Assembly (NCBI RefSeq): GCF_001426995.1
Contig: NZ_LMFY01000002.1
Span: 206,847-270,846 of the forward strand
DNA length: 64,000 nucleotides
Direction of reading: 5' to 3'
From: Microbacterium sp. Root553
Lineage (GTDB): Bacteria; Actinomycetota; Actinomycetes; Actinomycetales; Microbacteriaceae
Part shown: in pieces, positions 11,194 through 20,396 of the stretch
Position numbering within the stretch: position 1 is the stretch's first letter
How the letters are laid out: the number at the start of each line of letters is the position of its first letter
Translations under genes and position numbers: made by a program
Notes under the pieces: generated by a model
Told to the model about the DNA's origin: nothing
The model's database searches: none
Seen by the model: only the letters and a program-made list of their open reading frames with translations

Positions 11194-11205
11194 TAGACTG
11201 TCGTG
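11194..11205 (+). promoter_or_regulatory. Predicted leaderless promoter of mqo
   Basis: TAGACT at 11194-11199 lies 6 nt before the GTG at 11206, with no Shine-Dalgarno sequence. The spacing selects GTG 11206 over the in-frame GTG 11203. Confidence 0.65.
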
Positions 11206-12678
11206 GTGACCGAAACCGTCGATGTCGTCTTGATCGGTGGTGGCATCATGAGCGCCACCCTGGGTACCCTCCTGCATGAGCTGCAGCCGGATTGGAAGAT
11301 CGTCGCGTTCGAGCGACTCTCCGACGTGGCGCAGGAGTCGTCGAACCCGTGGAACAACGCGGGAACGGGCCACGCGGCCCTGTGCGAGCTGAACTACATG
11401 CCGCAGCAGAAGGGCGCGCCGCTCGACCCGGCGAAGGCCGTCTCGATCAACGAGCAGTTCCAGCAGAGCCGCCAGTTCTGGTCGTCGCTCGTCGACCGGG
11501 GAGTCCTCGACGCCCCGTCGACGTTCATCAACGCCACGCCGCACATGACGTTCGTGCGCGGCGAGAAGGACGTCAAGTATCTCAAGGACCGCTACGAGGT
11601 CCTCAAGAAGCAGCCGCTGTTCGACGGCATCGAATACAGCGAGGACTCCCGCGTCATCAACAAGTGGGCGCCGCTGCTCATGCAGAAGCGTCGCAAGGGC
11701 GAGCCCTTCGCCGCGACGCGCGTGCCCGCCGGCACCGATGTCGACTTCGGTGCGCTGACGCATCAGCTCTTCGACCACCTCACGGACTCCGGCGTCGCGC
11801 TGCGGACCAATCACGAGGTCAAGGGCCTGAAGAAGCAGAAGGACGGCACCTGGCTCATCAACTACCGCACGACCATCGGACGCACGCCGAATCAGATCAA
11901 GGCGCGGTTCGTGTTCGTGGGTGCCGGTGGCTGGGCGCTCAAGCTCCTGCAGCGTTCGGGCATCCCCGAGATCAAGGGGTACGGCGTCTTCCCGATCGGC
12001 GGTCAGTTCCTCAAGACCTCGAACCCGAAGATCGTCGCCCAGCACAAGGCGAAGGTGTACTCGCAGGCATCCGTCGGCGCGCCGCCCATGTCGGTGCCGC
12101 ACCTGGACACCCGCGTGGTCGACGGCGAAGCGTCGCTGATGTTCGGACCGTTCGCCACCTTCAGCCCCAAGTTCCTGAAGAACGGCTCGATGCTCGACAT
12201 CGTGTCGCAGGTGCGCCCGCACAACCTCATCCCGATGCTGCAGGTCGCGGTCAAGAATCCGGATCTGATCACCTACCTCGTCGGCGAGCTGCTGAAGAAC
12301 CACTCCAAGAAGGTCGACAGCCTCCGCACGTTCATGCCGACGGCCGAAGACGAGGACTGGACGCTCATCGACGCCGGGCAGCGTGCGCAGGTCATGAAGA
12401 AGGATCCCAAGAAGGGCGGGATCCTGCAGTTCGGCACCGAGGTCGTCGCGGCGGCCGACGGGTCGATCGCGGGGCTTCTCGGTGCCTCTCCCGGTGCATC
12501 CACCGCTGTGCCGATCATGCTCGATCTGCTCAAGAGGTGCTTCCCCGAGGAGTACCCCGGATGGGAATCCGAGCTGCGCGCACTCATCCCCACCTTCGGC
12601 GAGCAGCTGAACAAGAATGCCGCGCTGGCCGAGAAGTCCCTCGCCACCACGGCGTCGACGCTCGGCATCAACGAGTAG
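11206..12678 (+). CDS. mqo: Malate:quinone oxidoreductase
   Basis: Membrane-associated FAD enzyme that oxidises L-malate to oxaloacetate and passes electrons to the quinone pool, replacing or supplementing NAD malate dehydrogenase. The protein opens with the Rossmann FAD motif VVLIGGGIMSATLG (residues 6-19), followed by the FERL and NPWNNAGTGHAALCELNYM blocks characteristic of Mqo. It is 490 residues long, as usual. No transmembrane helix is seen, consistent with a peripheral enzyme. It lies between asd and tdk on the same strand with its own promoter. Confidence 0.97.
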   Translation: MTETVDVVLIGGGIMSATLGTLLHELQPDWKIVAFERLSDVAQESSNPWNNAGTGHAALCELNYMPQQKGAPLDPAKAVSINEQFQQSRQFWSSLVDRGVLDAPSTFINATPHMTFVRGEKDVKYLKDRYEVLKKQPLFDGIEYSEDSRVINKWAPLLMQKRRKGEPFAATRVPAGTDVDFGALTHQLFDHLTDSGVALRTNHEVKGLKKQKDGTWLINYRTTIGRTPNQIKARFVFVGAGGWALKLLQRSGIPEIKGYGVFPIGGQFLKTSNPKIVAQHKAKVYSQASVGAPPMSVPHLDTRVVDGEASLMFGPFATFSPKFLKNGSMLDIVSQVRPHNLIPMLQVAVKNPDLITYLVGELLKNHSKKVDSLRTFMPTAEDEDWTLIDAGQRAQVMKKDPKKGGILQFGTEVVAAADGSIAGLLGASPGASTAVPIMLDLLKRCFPEEYPGWESELRALIPTFGEQLNKNAALAEKSLATTASTLGINE

Positions 12679-12685
12679 CGCGCCG

Positions 12686-13315
12686 GTGGCGAAGCTCTAC
12701 TTCCGCTACGGGGCGATGAATTCGGGCAAGTCCACCTCGCTGCTCCAGGCCGCCTACAACTACGAGGAGCGCGGACAGCACGTGCTGCTCGCGAAGCCCG
12801 CGGTCGACACCAAGGGTGCGTCCGAGATCGCGAGCCGTCTCGGCGTGACTCGCGAGGTCGACTATCTGATCGCCCCGGACGCTGACGTCCGCGCGCTCTT
12901 CGACGCCCACCGCGAGCGGGTGCGGGGGGAGTCGGGCGCCGACGTCGCGTGTCTGCTCATCGATGAGGCGCAGTTCCTCACGGGCGAGCAGGTCGACGAT
13001 CTGTTCCGCATCGCGATCGAGGACCGCATCCCGGTCATCGCCTACGGCATCCGCAACGACTTCCTCACCCACGCGTTCCCCGGGTCCGCGCGGCTGCTCG
13101 CCGTCGCGCACTCCCTGGAGGAGCTGAAGACGATCTGCCGCTGCGGCCGCAAGGCCGTGTTCAACGGGCGCGTCATCGGCGGACGCTTCGTCTTCGACGG
13201 CGACCAGGTCGCGATCGACGAGGGGGCAGACGGATCCACCGCTCCCGAAGTGACCACCTACGAGTCGCTCTGCGGGGCCTGCTACCTCCAGGAGTCCGGC
13301 GGGCGTCTGGGCTGA
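12686..13315 (+). CDS. tdk: Thymidine kinase (type II)
   Basis: Phosphorylates thymidine to dTMP in nucleotide salvage. The GTG at 12686 is chosen because it starts MAKLYFRYGAMNSGKS, placing the P-loop at residues 9-16 as in family members; the longer upstream frame overlaps mqo. LLIDEAQF (near residue 90) carries the catalytic Glu. The lasso/zinc domain uses CRCGRK and CGACYLQ. Length is 209, within the usual range. It starts only 7 bases after mqo, so it is probably cotranscribed. Confidence 0.93.
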   Translation: MAKLYFRYGAMNSGKSTSLLQAAYNYEERGQHVLLAKPAVDTKGASEIASRLGVTREVDYLIAPDADVRALFDAHRERVRGESGADVACLLIDEAQFLTGEQVDDLFRIAIEDRIPVIAYGIRNDFLTHAFPGSARLLAVAHSLEELKTICRCGRKAVFNGRVIGGRFVFDGDQVAIDEGADGSTAPEVTTYESLCGACYLQESGGRLG

Positions 13316-13423
13316 GCCCGCCCGCGTCCCTCGTTCACGATTCCGCATGAACGGTGGCTGAGCCGTGCCCATCGGCCGGTTTCGGCCGCGAGTGCGACGA
13401 CCGTGCTGAGTCGTGAACCGTGA

Positions 13424-13463
13424 TTGCGTGGTCTGACCACACGCGCTACTGTGGTCAGACCAC
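13424..13463 (+). promoter_or_regulatory. lldR promoter with two FadR-type operators
   Basis: A -35 TTGCGT (13424-13429) and -10 TACTGT (13447-13452) are 17 bp apart. Two palindromes, TGGTCTGACCA (13429-13439) and TGGTCAGACCA (13452-13462), match the TGGTNNNACCA site of GntR/FadR-family regulators. Their centres are 23 bp apart, and each overlaps one promoter box. Autorepression by the downstream regulator is the simplest reading. Confidence 0.85.
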
Positions 13464-13514
13464 ACTGAGCGCGCCGACGAACGGCGCCACGGACGCGAAC
13501 GATGAGGAGAGCGG

Positions 13515-14237
13515 ATGCCGGAGCAGCCCGCCCGCGCCTGGCGCCTCGTGCTCGAACACGTGGAGCGCGACCTGCTCGACGGCCGTCTCGGACCCGGCGA
13601 CCGGCTCGCGTCCGAGCGCGATCTCTCCGCCGATCTCGGTGTCGGCCGCTCCAGCGTGCGCGAAGCCCTGCGCGTGCTCGAGGTCATGGGCCTCATCCGC
13701 ACCTCGACCGGCTCCGGCCCGCAGGCGGGAGCCATCGTCATCGCGACCCCGACGGGTGGCATGTCCACGCTGCTGCGCCTCCAGGTCGCCGCTCAAGGGT
13801 TCCCTCTCGCCGACGTCGTGCAGACCCGTCTGGTGCTCGAGGGCGCCGTCGCCGCCGCACTCGCCGCGCAGGACGCTCCCGACCTCGACACCGCGCATCG
13901 CATGCTCGACGCGATGGATGCCGAAGACCTGACCCCCGCCGAGTTCCTGGCGCTGGATGCGCAGCTGCATCTCGCCCTCGCGGAGTCGAGCGGCAACACC
14001 GTCGTCGCCGCGATGATGGCGGGGCTGCGCACCGCGATCGAGTCGTACGTCCAGCAGGGGGCGGCAGCCATCGTCGACTGGGAGGCGATGGCGACCGTGC
14101 TCCGTGCCGAGCATCGCGCGATCATCGCGGCCATCACCGAGGGCGACGCGGCCGCCGCACAGTCGACGGTGCGCGCGCATATCACCGGCTACTACACCGC
14201 AGCGGGCCTCACCCGCACCACCCGCACCACCGACTGA
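13515..14237 (+). CDS. lldR: GntR/FadR-family regulator, probable L-lactate-responsive repressor
   Basis: A 240-residue DNA-binding protein. The winged helix-turn-helix occupies about residues 10-75 ([20 protein letters not shown] is the recognition region), and the C-terminal FCD domain carries metal/ligand residues such as [14 protein letters not shown] and EHRAIIAAI. It is transcribed 11 bp ahead of an L-lactate dehydrogenase gene, which suggests it senses L-lactate and represses this operon through the two operators upstream. The gene symbol rests on this context; a related hydroxy acid could be the true effector. ATG 13515 follows a GGAG-containing sequence at 13505-13513. Confidence 0.85.
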   Translation: MPEQPARAWRLVLEHVERDLLDGRLGPGDRLASERDLSADLGVGRSSVREALRVLEVMGLIRTSTGSGPQAGAIVIATPTGGMSTLLRLQVAAQGFPLADVVQTRLVLEGAVAAALAAQDAPDLDTAHRMLDAMDAEDLTPAEFLALDAQLHLALAESSGNTVVAAMMAGLRTAIESYVQQGAAAIVDWEAMATVLRAEHRAIIAAITEGDAAAAQSTVRAHITGYYTAAGLTRTTRTTD

Positions 14238-14248
14238 GAGAAGACGAC

Positions 14249-15508
14249 ATGGTCCAGCGCCAGGTTCCCAATCCCGCGGAGCTCCTCGAGCTGATGAAGT
14301 TCAAGAAGCCCGAGTTCAACGGCAAGAAGCGCCGACTGGACTCCGCTCTGACGATCGACGACCTGCGGACCATCGCGAAGCGGCGCACCCCGAAGGCCGC
14401 GTTCGACTACACCGACGGTGCGGCCGAGGGCGAGCTCTCGCTCACGCGCGCGCGTCAGGCCTTCCAGGATGTCGAGTTCCACCCGGGCATCCTCCGCCCG
14501 GCGCCGACCGTCGACACGAGCGTCGAGATCCTCGGCGGCCCGTCGGCGCTGCCGTTCGGCATCGCCCCCACCGGTTTCACGCGCCTCATGCAGACCGAGG
14601 GTGAGATCGCCGGGGCCGGTGCGGCCGCGGCGGCCGGCATCCCGTTCACGCTGTCGACGCTGGGCACGACGTCGATCGAGGGGGTCAGAGAGACCAACCC
14701 CCACGGACGCAACTGGTTCCAGCTGTACGTCATGCGCGACAGGGAGATCTCGTACGAACTCGCCCGTCGGGCGGCGGCCGCGGGGTTCGACACGCTGCAG
14801 TTCACGGTCGACACCCCCGTCGCCGGTGCGCGGCTGCGCGACAAGCGCAACGGCTTCAGCATCCCGCCGCAGCTGACTCTCGGGACGATCGTGAACGCGA
14901 TCCCGCGGCCGTGGTGGTGGTACGACTTCCTCACGACGCCCAAGCTCGAGTTCGCGTCGCTGAGCACCACAGGCGGCACCGTCGGCGAGCTGCTCGATGC
15001 CGCCATGGATCCGACGATCAGCTACGACGACCTCGCCGTGATCCGGGACATCTGGCCCGGCAAGATCGTCATCAAGGGCGTGCAGAACGTCGAGGACTCG
15101 GTACGGCTGCGCGACGAGGGCGTCGACGGGATCGTGCTCTCCAACCATGGAGGGCGCCAGCTCGACCGTGCGCCCATCCCGTTCCATCTGCTGCCCGAGG
15201 TCCGCAGGGCCGTCGGCGACGAGTTCACGGTCATGGTCGACACCGGCATCATGAACGGCGCCGACATCGTCGCCGCCGTCGCGCTCGGCGCGGACTTCAC
15301 CCTCATCGGCCGGGCGTACCTCTACGGGCTGATGGCAGGGGGTCGCGCCGGCGTCGACCGGACGATCCAGATCCTGCGTACCGAGATCGAGCGCACCATG
15401 CGCCTGCTCGGCGTCGCCTCCCTCGCCGAGCTCGAGCCCGCGCACGTCACCCAGCTCACGCGCCTCGTGCCGGTCAGCCGCGCCGCGGCCGCCGTCGAGG
15501 TGCGCTGA
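14249..15508 (+). CDS. lldD: FMN-dependent L-lactate dehydrogenase (alpha-hydroxy-acid oxidase family)
   Basis: Oxidises L-lactate to pyruvate, using FMN and passing electrons to quinone or oxygen. The 419-residue TIM barrel shows the family blocks [12 protein letters not shown] (near residue 55), [26 protein letters not shown] with the FMN Lys, and [12 protein letters not shown] with the catalytic His and substrate Arg. ATG 14249 follows a GAGAAG ribosome site. The length suits LldD of actinobacteria better than glycolate or mandelate enzymes. It is cotranscribed with the regulator and ends at a strong hairpin. Confidence 0.92.
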   Translation: MVQRQVPNPAELLELMKFKKPEFNGKKRRLDSALTIDDLRTIAKRRTPKAAFDYTDGAAEGELSLTRARQAFQDVEFHPGILRPAPTVDTSVEILGGPSALPFGIAPTGFTRLMQTEGEIAGAGAAAAAGIPFTLSTLGTTSIEGVRETNPHGRNWFQLYVMRDREISYELARRAAAAGFDTLQFTVDTPVAGARLRDKRNGFSIPPQLTLGTIVNAIPRPWWWYDFLTTPKLEFASLSTTGGTVGELLDAAMDPTISYDDLAVIRDIWPGKIVIKGVQNVEDSVRLRDEGVDGIVLSNHGGRQLDRAPIPFHLLPEVRRAVGDEFTVMVDTGIMNGADIVAAVALGADFTLIGRAYLYGLMAGGRAGVDRTIQILRTEIERTMRLLGVASLAELEPAHVTQLTRLVPVSRAAAAVEVR

Positions 15509-15527
15509 CGCCCGAAGGCCGCGCACC

Positions 15528-15567
15528 GGATGCCGTGCTCACGACGACACGTCGGAGCACGGCATCC
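15528..15567. terminator. Bidirectional terminator between lldD and the HAD gene
   Basis: GGATGCCGTGCTC (15528-15540) and GAGCACGGCATCC (15555-15567) form a perfect 13-bp stem with a 14-nt loop. It sits between convergent genes and should stop both. Confidence 0.85.
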
Positions 15568-15572
15568 GCGTC

Positions 15573-16328
15573 TCAGAGGGTCGTGAGCAGCTCGTCGAGC
15601 CTGTCGGCCGTGTCTTCCCAGCCGTGCACGGCGACCGAGGGCACGCCGATCGCGAGCACCGGGTAGTCGTTGCCGCCCTCATCGAGGCGGTCCCCGTAGA
15701 ACAGCATCGAGGCGAGGGGGATGCTGGTGCGTGCCGCGAGCTGCCGCATTCCGAAGGCCTTGTCGATGCCGGCCAGGGTGACGTCGATCGACGTCGAGCC
15801 TCCCGAGCGCACCTCGAGATCGGGCAGGCGCACCGCGACGGCATCGCGCAGCGCGGCACGCTTGGCTCCCGACGGATCCCAGTCGCGCTTCGCCTCGTGC
15901 GGGGCCTTCTGGCCGAGTGCGGAGAACGTGATCTGCGAGCCTCTGTCTTCGAGGATCTCGCCCCACGGCTCGGCTTCCCAGAGCCCGAGCCGCTCGGCCT
16001 CCTCGCGCAGCGCGGCGAGGGCGGCGGACTTCTGCTCCGCGCTCAGATCGTGCGCGTAGACGGGGGAGAACTCCGTACCGTCGAAGCGCAGATAGCGGGT
16101 GCCGCAGGTCGGCAGCAGGTGCAGCCGATCTGCGGCCACCGGGTCCAGAGCGCCGAGCCGGGCGATGATCTGAGAGCGGAACTGCGCCTCGTTGCCGCCC
16201 GAGATGACGGCGACCTCGACCTTCTCGAGCAGGGCACGAAGCAGGGCGGCGATGCGCGGATCGATCGGTCCCTTGGACGGGGCGAGGGTGTCGTCGAGAT
16301 CGAAGGCCACGAGAGCAGGCGAAGTCAT
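15573..16328 (-). CDS. HAD-IIB hydrolase resembling eukaryotic-type phosphomannomutase
   Basis: A 251-residue HAD protein with motif I DLDDTLAPSKGPID (about residues 9-22), motif II VISGGN, and motif IV FYGDRLDEGGNDYPV near residue 212. The cap carries FSALGQKAP and GGSTSIDVTLAGIDKAFG, which resemble the PMM2-type signatures (NxSPxGR and GGxxSFDVxPxGWDK). It may be a sugar-phosphate phosphatase or mutase. The usual actinobacterial phosphomannomutase is the unrelated ManB type, so this would be an additional activity. It is convergent with lldD and monocistronic. Confidence 0.78.
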   Translation of the reverse strand: MTSPALVAFDLDDTLAPSKGPIDPRIAALLRALLEKVEVAVISGGNEAQFRSQIIARLGALDPVAADRLHLLPTCGTRYLRFDGTEFSPVYAHDLSAEQKSAALAALREEAERLGLWEAEPWGEILEDRGSQITFSALGQKAPHEAKRDWDPSGAKRAALRDAVAVRLPDLEVRSGGSTSIDVTLAGIDKAFGMRQLAARTSIPLASMLFYGDRLDEGGNDYPVLAIGVPSVAVHGWEDTADRLDELLTTL

Positions 16329-16406
16329 GATGCTTCCAGACTAAAGGGCGAGACGGGGGTTCTGTCGCCGGGGCGGGACGCGGCGGGTTCCGCGCTCCGG
16401 ATACAC

Positions 16407-16434
16407 GGAAGGCCGCCCCTGAGGGCGGCCTTCC
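16407..16434. terminator. Hairpin terminator downstream of tRNA-Pro
   Basis: GGAAGGCCGCCC and GGGCGGCCTTCC form a perfect 12-bp stem with a 4-nt loop. It ends the minus-strand tRNA transcript; the upstream region of the HAD gene begins just beyond it. Confidence 0.85.
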
Positions 16435-16442
16435 GGTGTTGA

Positions 16443-16519
<77 letters not shown>

Positions 16520-16572
16520 TTTTGCAACCCTCCGAGTCTACAGCGAAATGCCCGCTGCGCCGAATCGAGGGC

Positions 16573-17508
16573 TCAACCGCGCGCCGTCAGCGTCAGCAGG
16601 GTCGCCTCGGGGCGGCACGCGAAGCGCACGGGCGCGTAGATCGAATGGCCGCAGCCGGCGCTGACGTTCAGGGGCACCGTGCGCCCGCCCTGCGTCCAGG
16701 TGCTCAGCCCCTTGGCCTGCTTGAGCGGGATGTCGCAGTTCGCGACGAGGGCACCGAAGCCGGGGAGGCACACCTGCCCGCCGTGCGTGTGCCCGCCGAA
16801 GATCGCGTCCGCGCCGAGCTCGATGTACCGGTTCATCACGCGCTGATAGGGCGCATGGGTCACGCCGAGCACCGACGTGCCGTCGTCTCGCGGCCCCAGG
16901 TCGGCGATCGCGGCAGGGAGATCCTCGAGCCGGTCCCACTGGCGGTGCGCGTCGCTCACCCCGAAGAAGTCGATCCTGTCGCCGGCGACGGTGAGCCGCG
17001 CCGCCGTGTTGTTGAGATCCGTCCAGCCGAGGTCATCCGTGAAGTATGCGTCCATGGCGTCCGTGTCGAGGAACGTCGGTTCGTGATGGCGCTGGGAGGG
17101 GCCCGCGAAGTAGCGGATCGGGTTGCGCGGCGACGGGCCGTTGACGTCGTTCGAGCCGTGCACGAACACGCCGGGGATGCCGACGAAGGGATCGAACGCG
17201 CGGCGGATGCCGTCGAGGCCGTCCCGGTGGCCGAGGTTGTCGCCGGTGTTGATGACGAGATCGGGCTCCAGCTGCGCGAGCGATGCCAGCCAGTCCTGTT
17301 TGCGATGCTGCCACGGCGCCATGTGCGCATCCGAGATGTGCAGCACGCGCAGCGGGGCCGAGCCGGGCGCCAGAGCGGATGCCGTCGCCTCCCGCACGGT
17401 GAAGAGGTAGCGCTCGATCCCGATGCCCCATACGGCGGCCGCAGCACCAGCGGCCCCCACCGCGCCGAGCGCGATGAGGGCCGGGTGTGCCGTGCGACGA
17501 GGGGTCAC
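16573..17508 (-). CDS. Membrane-anchored metallophosphoesterase
   Basis: A 311-residue calcineurin-like phosphoesterase with one N-terminal hydrophobic anchor (about residues 10-28) and the metal motifs HISDAHM, NTGDN, GSND, THAPY and GGHTHGGQ in order. This places it in the YkuE/YaeI group, whose members act on lipid-linked or nucleotide-sugar pyrophosphates at the membrane; the substrate here is unknown. Its start overlaps the end of the penicillin-binding protein gene by 4 bases, so the two are coupled. The same pair occurs in mycobacteria (ponA2 and the next gene), suggesting a role in envelope metabolism. Confidence 0.9.
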   Translation of the reverse strand: MTPRRTAHPALIALGAVGAAGAAAAVWGIGIERYLFTVREATASALAPGSAPLRVLHISDAHMAPWQHRKQDWLASLAQLEPDLVINTGDNLGHRDGLDGIRRAFDPFVGIPGVFVHGSNDVNGPSPRNPIRYFAGPSQRHHEPTFLDTDAMDAYFTDDLGWTDLNNTAARLTVAGDRIDFFGVSDAHRQWDRLEDLPAAIADLGPRDDGTSVLGVTHAPYQRVMNRYIELGADAIFGGHTHGGQVCLPGFGALVANCDIPLKQAKGLSTWTQGGRTVPLNVSAGCGHSIYAPVRFACRPEATLLTLTARG

Positions 17509-20093
17509 CGGCAGGTGACCGAGATCGCCGTGGACCTGTTGGCCGAGGTGTTCGCCGCGGGATCGGTGCTCGAGACCACGGAGTTCGGGGGATTGCAGGA
17601 ACTGTCGAACGAGATCGACGAGAACCCTGCGCCGAAGAGCGCGCTCTGCGCGGCGGACTTCGACTGCCCGGTGATGTCGGGCACAGTGACGCCCTGTCCG
17701 TTGCTCGGAGAGATCGTGATCGTCGCACCGCTCGGCGCCTGACCGGACGGGTCCTGGGCGACGACGACATCACCGGCGGGACCGTCGACGGGCTCACCGA
17801 CGGCGACCGAGAATCCGGCGGCCTCGATGATCGACGTCGCCTCGCCCACGGACTTGCCGACGACGTTGGGCACGTCGGTCAGCACCTGGCGGACCAGCTT
17901 GTCGTCGGGGCGCGGGAAGGGGTCGGCGGGGTAGACGGCGTCGGCCGCACCCTGGATCGCTCTGGCGAGGCCGTAACGGATGTCGCCGAGCCGTGTGCCC
18001 TCGCCGTTGCGGAAGCTGTTCAGCGGCTCGCGACCGTCGATGTTTCCCACCCAGACGGCGGTCGTCACCTTCGTGCTCGACTCGACGAGCATGGTGTGCT
18101 CCTTCTCGGCCGTACCGGTCTTGCCGATCAGCTGGGTTCCGTCGCCGGGGTTCGCCCTGATGCCGGTGCCGTTGCCCTCCATCACGCCGCGCAGCGCGTA
18201 CGCCGCGGTGGCCGCGACCTCGGGGGTGAGCTGCTGCGAGCACTTCTCCTGCGGAGGCGTGATCTCCGCGCCGTCCGGGCCGATGACGCGATCGATCACC
18301 CGCGGCTCGCAGAAGATGCCGTTGTTCGCGACCGTCGCATAGGCGCCGGCGATCTGCAGCGGTGCCACGCTCTTCGAACCGAGCACAGTGGGGAACGGGT
18401 CGTTCGGTGCGACGTTCACGTTGGTGCCGCCGACGGTGATGTCGTCGCCGTTGCCGTAGTGCACGCCGAGACGCTTGGCGACCTCGTTGATCTTGCAGAG
18501 GTCGAGCTGCTGGGCCATGGCCAGGAAGCCGGTGTTCAGCGACTGCGCGGTGAACTGGCGCACACTTCCGACGCTTCCGCCGGAGTTGCCGAAGTTGTTG
18601 ATCTTGGCCGAGTTCGTGACCCGATCGCCGCACCTGGTGAAGGGGCTGAATGTCTTGAGACGCCCGTCGAGAACCTGATTGACCGAGTGTCCGGACTCGA
18701 GCCACGCCAGAAGCGTGAAGAGCTTGTACGTCGATCCGGTCTCGAAGCCGTAGGTCGAGCCGCCGTGCTGCTTGTCGGCGGCGAACACCTGCGAGGTCTC
18801 GCCGGCCGCGAGATTCGCCTCGGACGTCTCGTTGAACACCGTGTTCTGCGCCATGGCGAGGACGCGACCGGTGGTCGCCTCGATCGAGACGCCGGTGCCG
18901 CCGACCAGGATGCCGGGCATGGCCTGGGGGACCTGGGCCTTCACGGCGTCGATCGCGGTCTGCTGCACGCGGAGGTCGAGCGACGTGTAGATCTGCATGC
19001 CGCCGCGGCGCAGGTTCGCCTTGCGCTCCGCCTCGGTGTCGCCGAAGGCCGGATCGTTCTCGATGACCTCCTTGACGTACTGGCAGAAGTAGGCGTTGTC
19101 GCCGGCCGCCCCGCATCCCTGCTGCGGCTCGCTCAGCGCCGGAGTCACGGGGGTGGCCACGGCCTCGTCGTGAGCGGCCTGAGTGATCTTCTTGTCCGCG
19201 AGCAGGCGGTTCAGGACGTAGTCCCGGCGCTCCTTGGTCTCCTGGTACCCGTCGGCTTCGCCGTTGTGGGCGACGCCTGCGTCATCCGTCCAGATGCCCT
19301 CGGGGCGATCGATGCGGAACCGGTTCGGCTCCTGCACCATACCGGCGATGGTGGCGGCCTGCACGAGCGTGAGGTTGGCCGCGCTCGTCGAGAAGTAGCG
19401 GTTCGCGGCGGCCTCGATGCCGTAGATGGTGCCGCCGAAGTTCGCGATGTTGAGGTAGCCGAGAAGGATCGCGTTCTTCGAGTACTCCTTCTCGATCTGC
19501 AGGGCGAAGCGCATCTCCTGCAGCTTGCGCTCGACACCCTCGCCGCCCTTGGCGACCGCGGCGTCGAGGAAGCACTGCTCGACCTGCGCGGCGTAGTCCT
19601 CCGCCGCGGTGTCGACGTTCTGCTCGCACTCCTGCACCTGGACGTTCTTCACGTACTGCTGCGTGATCGTCGACGCGCCTCGATCGGTGGTTCCGGCGAC
19701 GTTCCCGACGGCGGCCTTCACGGTCGCGCCGAGGTTGATGCCGCCGTGGGTATAGAAGTTCTTGTCCTCGCTGGAGAGGATCGCGTCGTACATCACGGGC
19801 GCGATCTGGTCGTATGCGACGGGCACGCGCTTCTGCTCGTAGAACGACGCGAGGGCGACGGGGTTGCCGTCGAGGCCCGTGGCGTAGATCGTCGACTGCT
19901 GCATCGGTGCATCGACCTGGAGGTTCTCGGGCAGGTCCTCGAAGATGTTGAGGGCCTGCGATCCGGCGATGCCGGTCATGGCGAGAACAGGGGTGACGCT
20001 GGCCGCGACGAGGAGGCCGGCGACGGCGCTGAGTCCGACGAGTCCGAGGACTCCTCCGAGCGCACCCTTCACCGTGCGATTCTTTTGAGGCAT
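17505..20093 (-). CDS. Bifunctional class A penicillin-binding protein with PASTA domains
   Basis: Polymerises and cross-links peptidoglycan. Of 862 residues, about 9-35 form the membrane anchor and about 60-250 a GT51 glycosyltransferase (EDKNFYTHGG, then GASTITQQYVKN). The transpeptidase has active site Ser454-Thr-Tyr-Lys457, SLN near residue 517, and the KTGT box at 658-661. Two PASTA domains (about 735-862) end the protein and should bind muropeptide or lipid II. The ATG at 20093 is preferred to upstream in-frame codons because a -10 box lies 8 nt upstream and the protein then begins with the basic-plus-hydrophobic anchor. Related to mycobacterial PonA2. Confidence 0.95.
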   Translation of the reverse strand: MPQKNRTVKGALGGVLGLVGLSAVAGLLVAASVTPVLAMTGIAGSQALNIFEDLPENLQVDAPMQQSTIYATGLDGNPVALASFYEQKRVPVAYDQIAPVMYDAILSSEDKNFYTHGGINLGATVKAAVGNVAGTTDRGASTITQQYVKNVQVQECEQNVDTAAEDYAAQVEQCFLDAAVAKGGEGVERKLQEMRFALQIEKEYSKNAILLGYLNIANFGGTIYGIEAAANRYFSTSAANLTLVQAATIAGMVQEPNRFRIDRPEGIWTDDAGVAHNGEADGYQETKERRDYVLNRLLADKKITQAAHDEAVATPVTPALSEPQQGCGAAGDNAYFCQYVKEVIENDPAFGDTEAERKANLRRGGMQIYTSLDLRVQQTAIDAVKAQVPQAMPGILVGGTGVSIEATTGRVLAMAQNTVFNETSEANLAAGETSQVFAADKQHGGSTYGFETGSTYKLFTLLAWLESGHSVNQVLDGRLKTFSPFTRCGDRVTNSAKINNFGNSGGSVGSVRQFTAQSLNTGFLAMAQQLDLCKINEVAKRLGVHYGNGDDITVGGTNVNVAPNDPFPTVLGSKSVAPLQIAGAYATVANNGIFCEPRVIDRVIGPDGAEITPPQEKCSQQLTPEVAATAAYALRGVMEGNGTGIRANPGDGTQLIGKTGTAEKEHTMLVESSTKVTTAVWVGNIDGREPLNSFRNGEGTRLGDIRYGLARAIQGAADAVYPADPFPRPDDKLVRQVLTDVPNVVGKSVGEATSIIEAAGFSVAVGEPVDGPAGDVVVAQDPSGQAPSGATITISPSNGQGVTVPDITGQSKSAAQSALFGAGFSSISFDSSCNPPNSVVSSTDPAANTSANRSTAISVTCR

Positions 20094-20107
20094 ACGCTTG
20101 ATCGTAG
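20094..20107 (-). promoter_or_regulatory. Predicted leaderless promoter of the penicillin-binding protein gene
   Basis: On the minus strand TACGAT (20106-20101) is followed by 7 nt and then the ATG at 20093, with no Shine-Dalgarno sequence. Confidence 0.6.
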
Positions 20108-20131
20108 GGGAGTTCCCTGAATACCGCCTTT

Positions 20132-20157
20132 GACGCATCCGCGCGCGCGGATGCGTC
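20132..20157. repeat. Perfect 26-bp palindrome between divergent genes
   Basis: GACGCATCCGCGC is followed at once by its exact reverse complement, with no spacer. It lies 25 bp beyond the minus-strand -10 box and 14 bp before the DUF4177 ATG, a position suiting a dimeric regulator site for both genes. A hairpin with no loop is sterically poor, so an operator is more likely than a terminator. Confidence 0.7.
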
Positions 20158-20171
20158 CAGACAGGAGTGCC

Positions 20172-20396
20172 ATGACCACCTGGGAGTATCTGACCACCCC
20201 GCTGCTGATCCACAACACGGCGGCGATCCTCAACAACTGGGGCAAGCAGGGCTGGGAGCTCGTCCAGGTGATCCAGGGACCCGAAGGCGGGCTCGTCGCC
20301 TACTTCAAGCGCCCGGTCACCGCGGAGGGCTCCGGCAACGCCGGCCTCGCGGCCGCCGCCGAGGCATCACGTCAGTTCGAGGGGGGTGCGGCGTGA
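20172..20396 (+). CDS. DUF4177 small protein
   Basis: A 74-residue protein beginning TTWEYLTTPLLIHNT and carrying the NNWGKQGWELVQV segment typical of DUF4177 (single small alpha/beta domain). Function is unknown. ATG 20172 follows an AGGAG site at 20163-20167. It overlaps the RidA gene by 4 bases (GTGA). Both occur beside the penicillin-binding protein in other actinobacteria. Confidence 0.85.
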   Translation: MTTWEYLTTPLLIHNTAAILNNWGKQGWELVQVIQGPEGGLVAYFKRPVTAEGSGNAGLAAAAEASRQFEGGAA

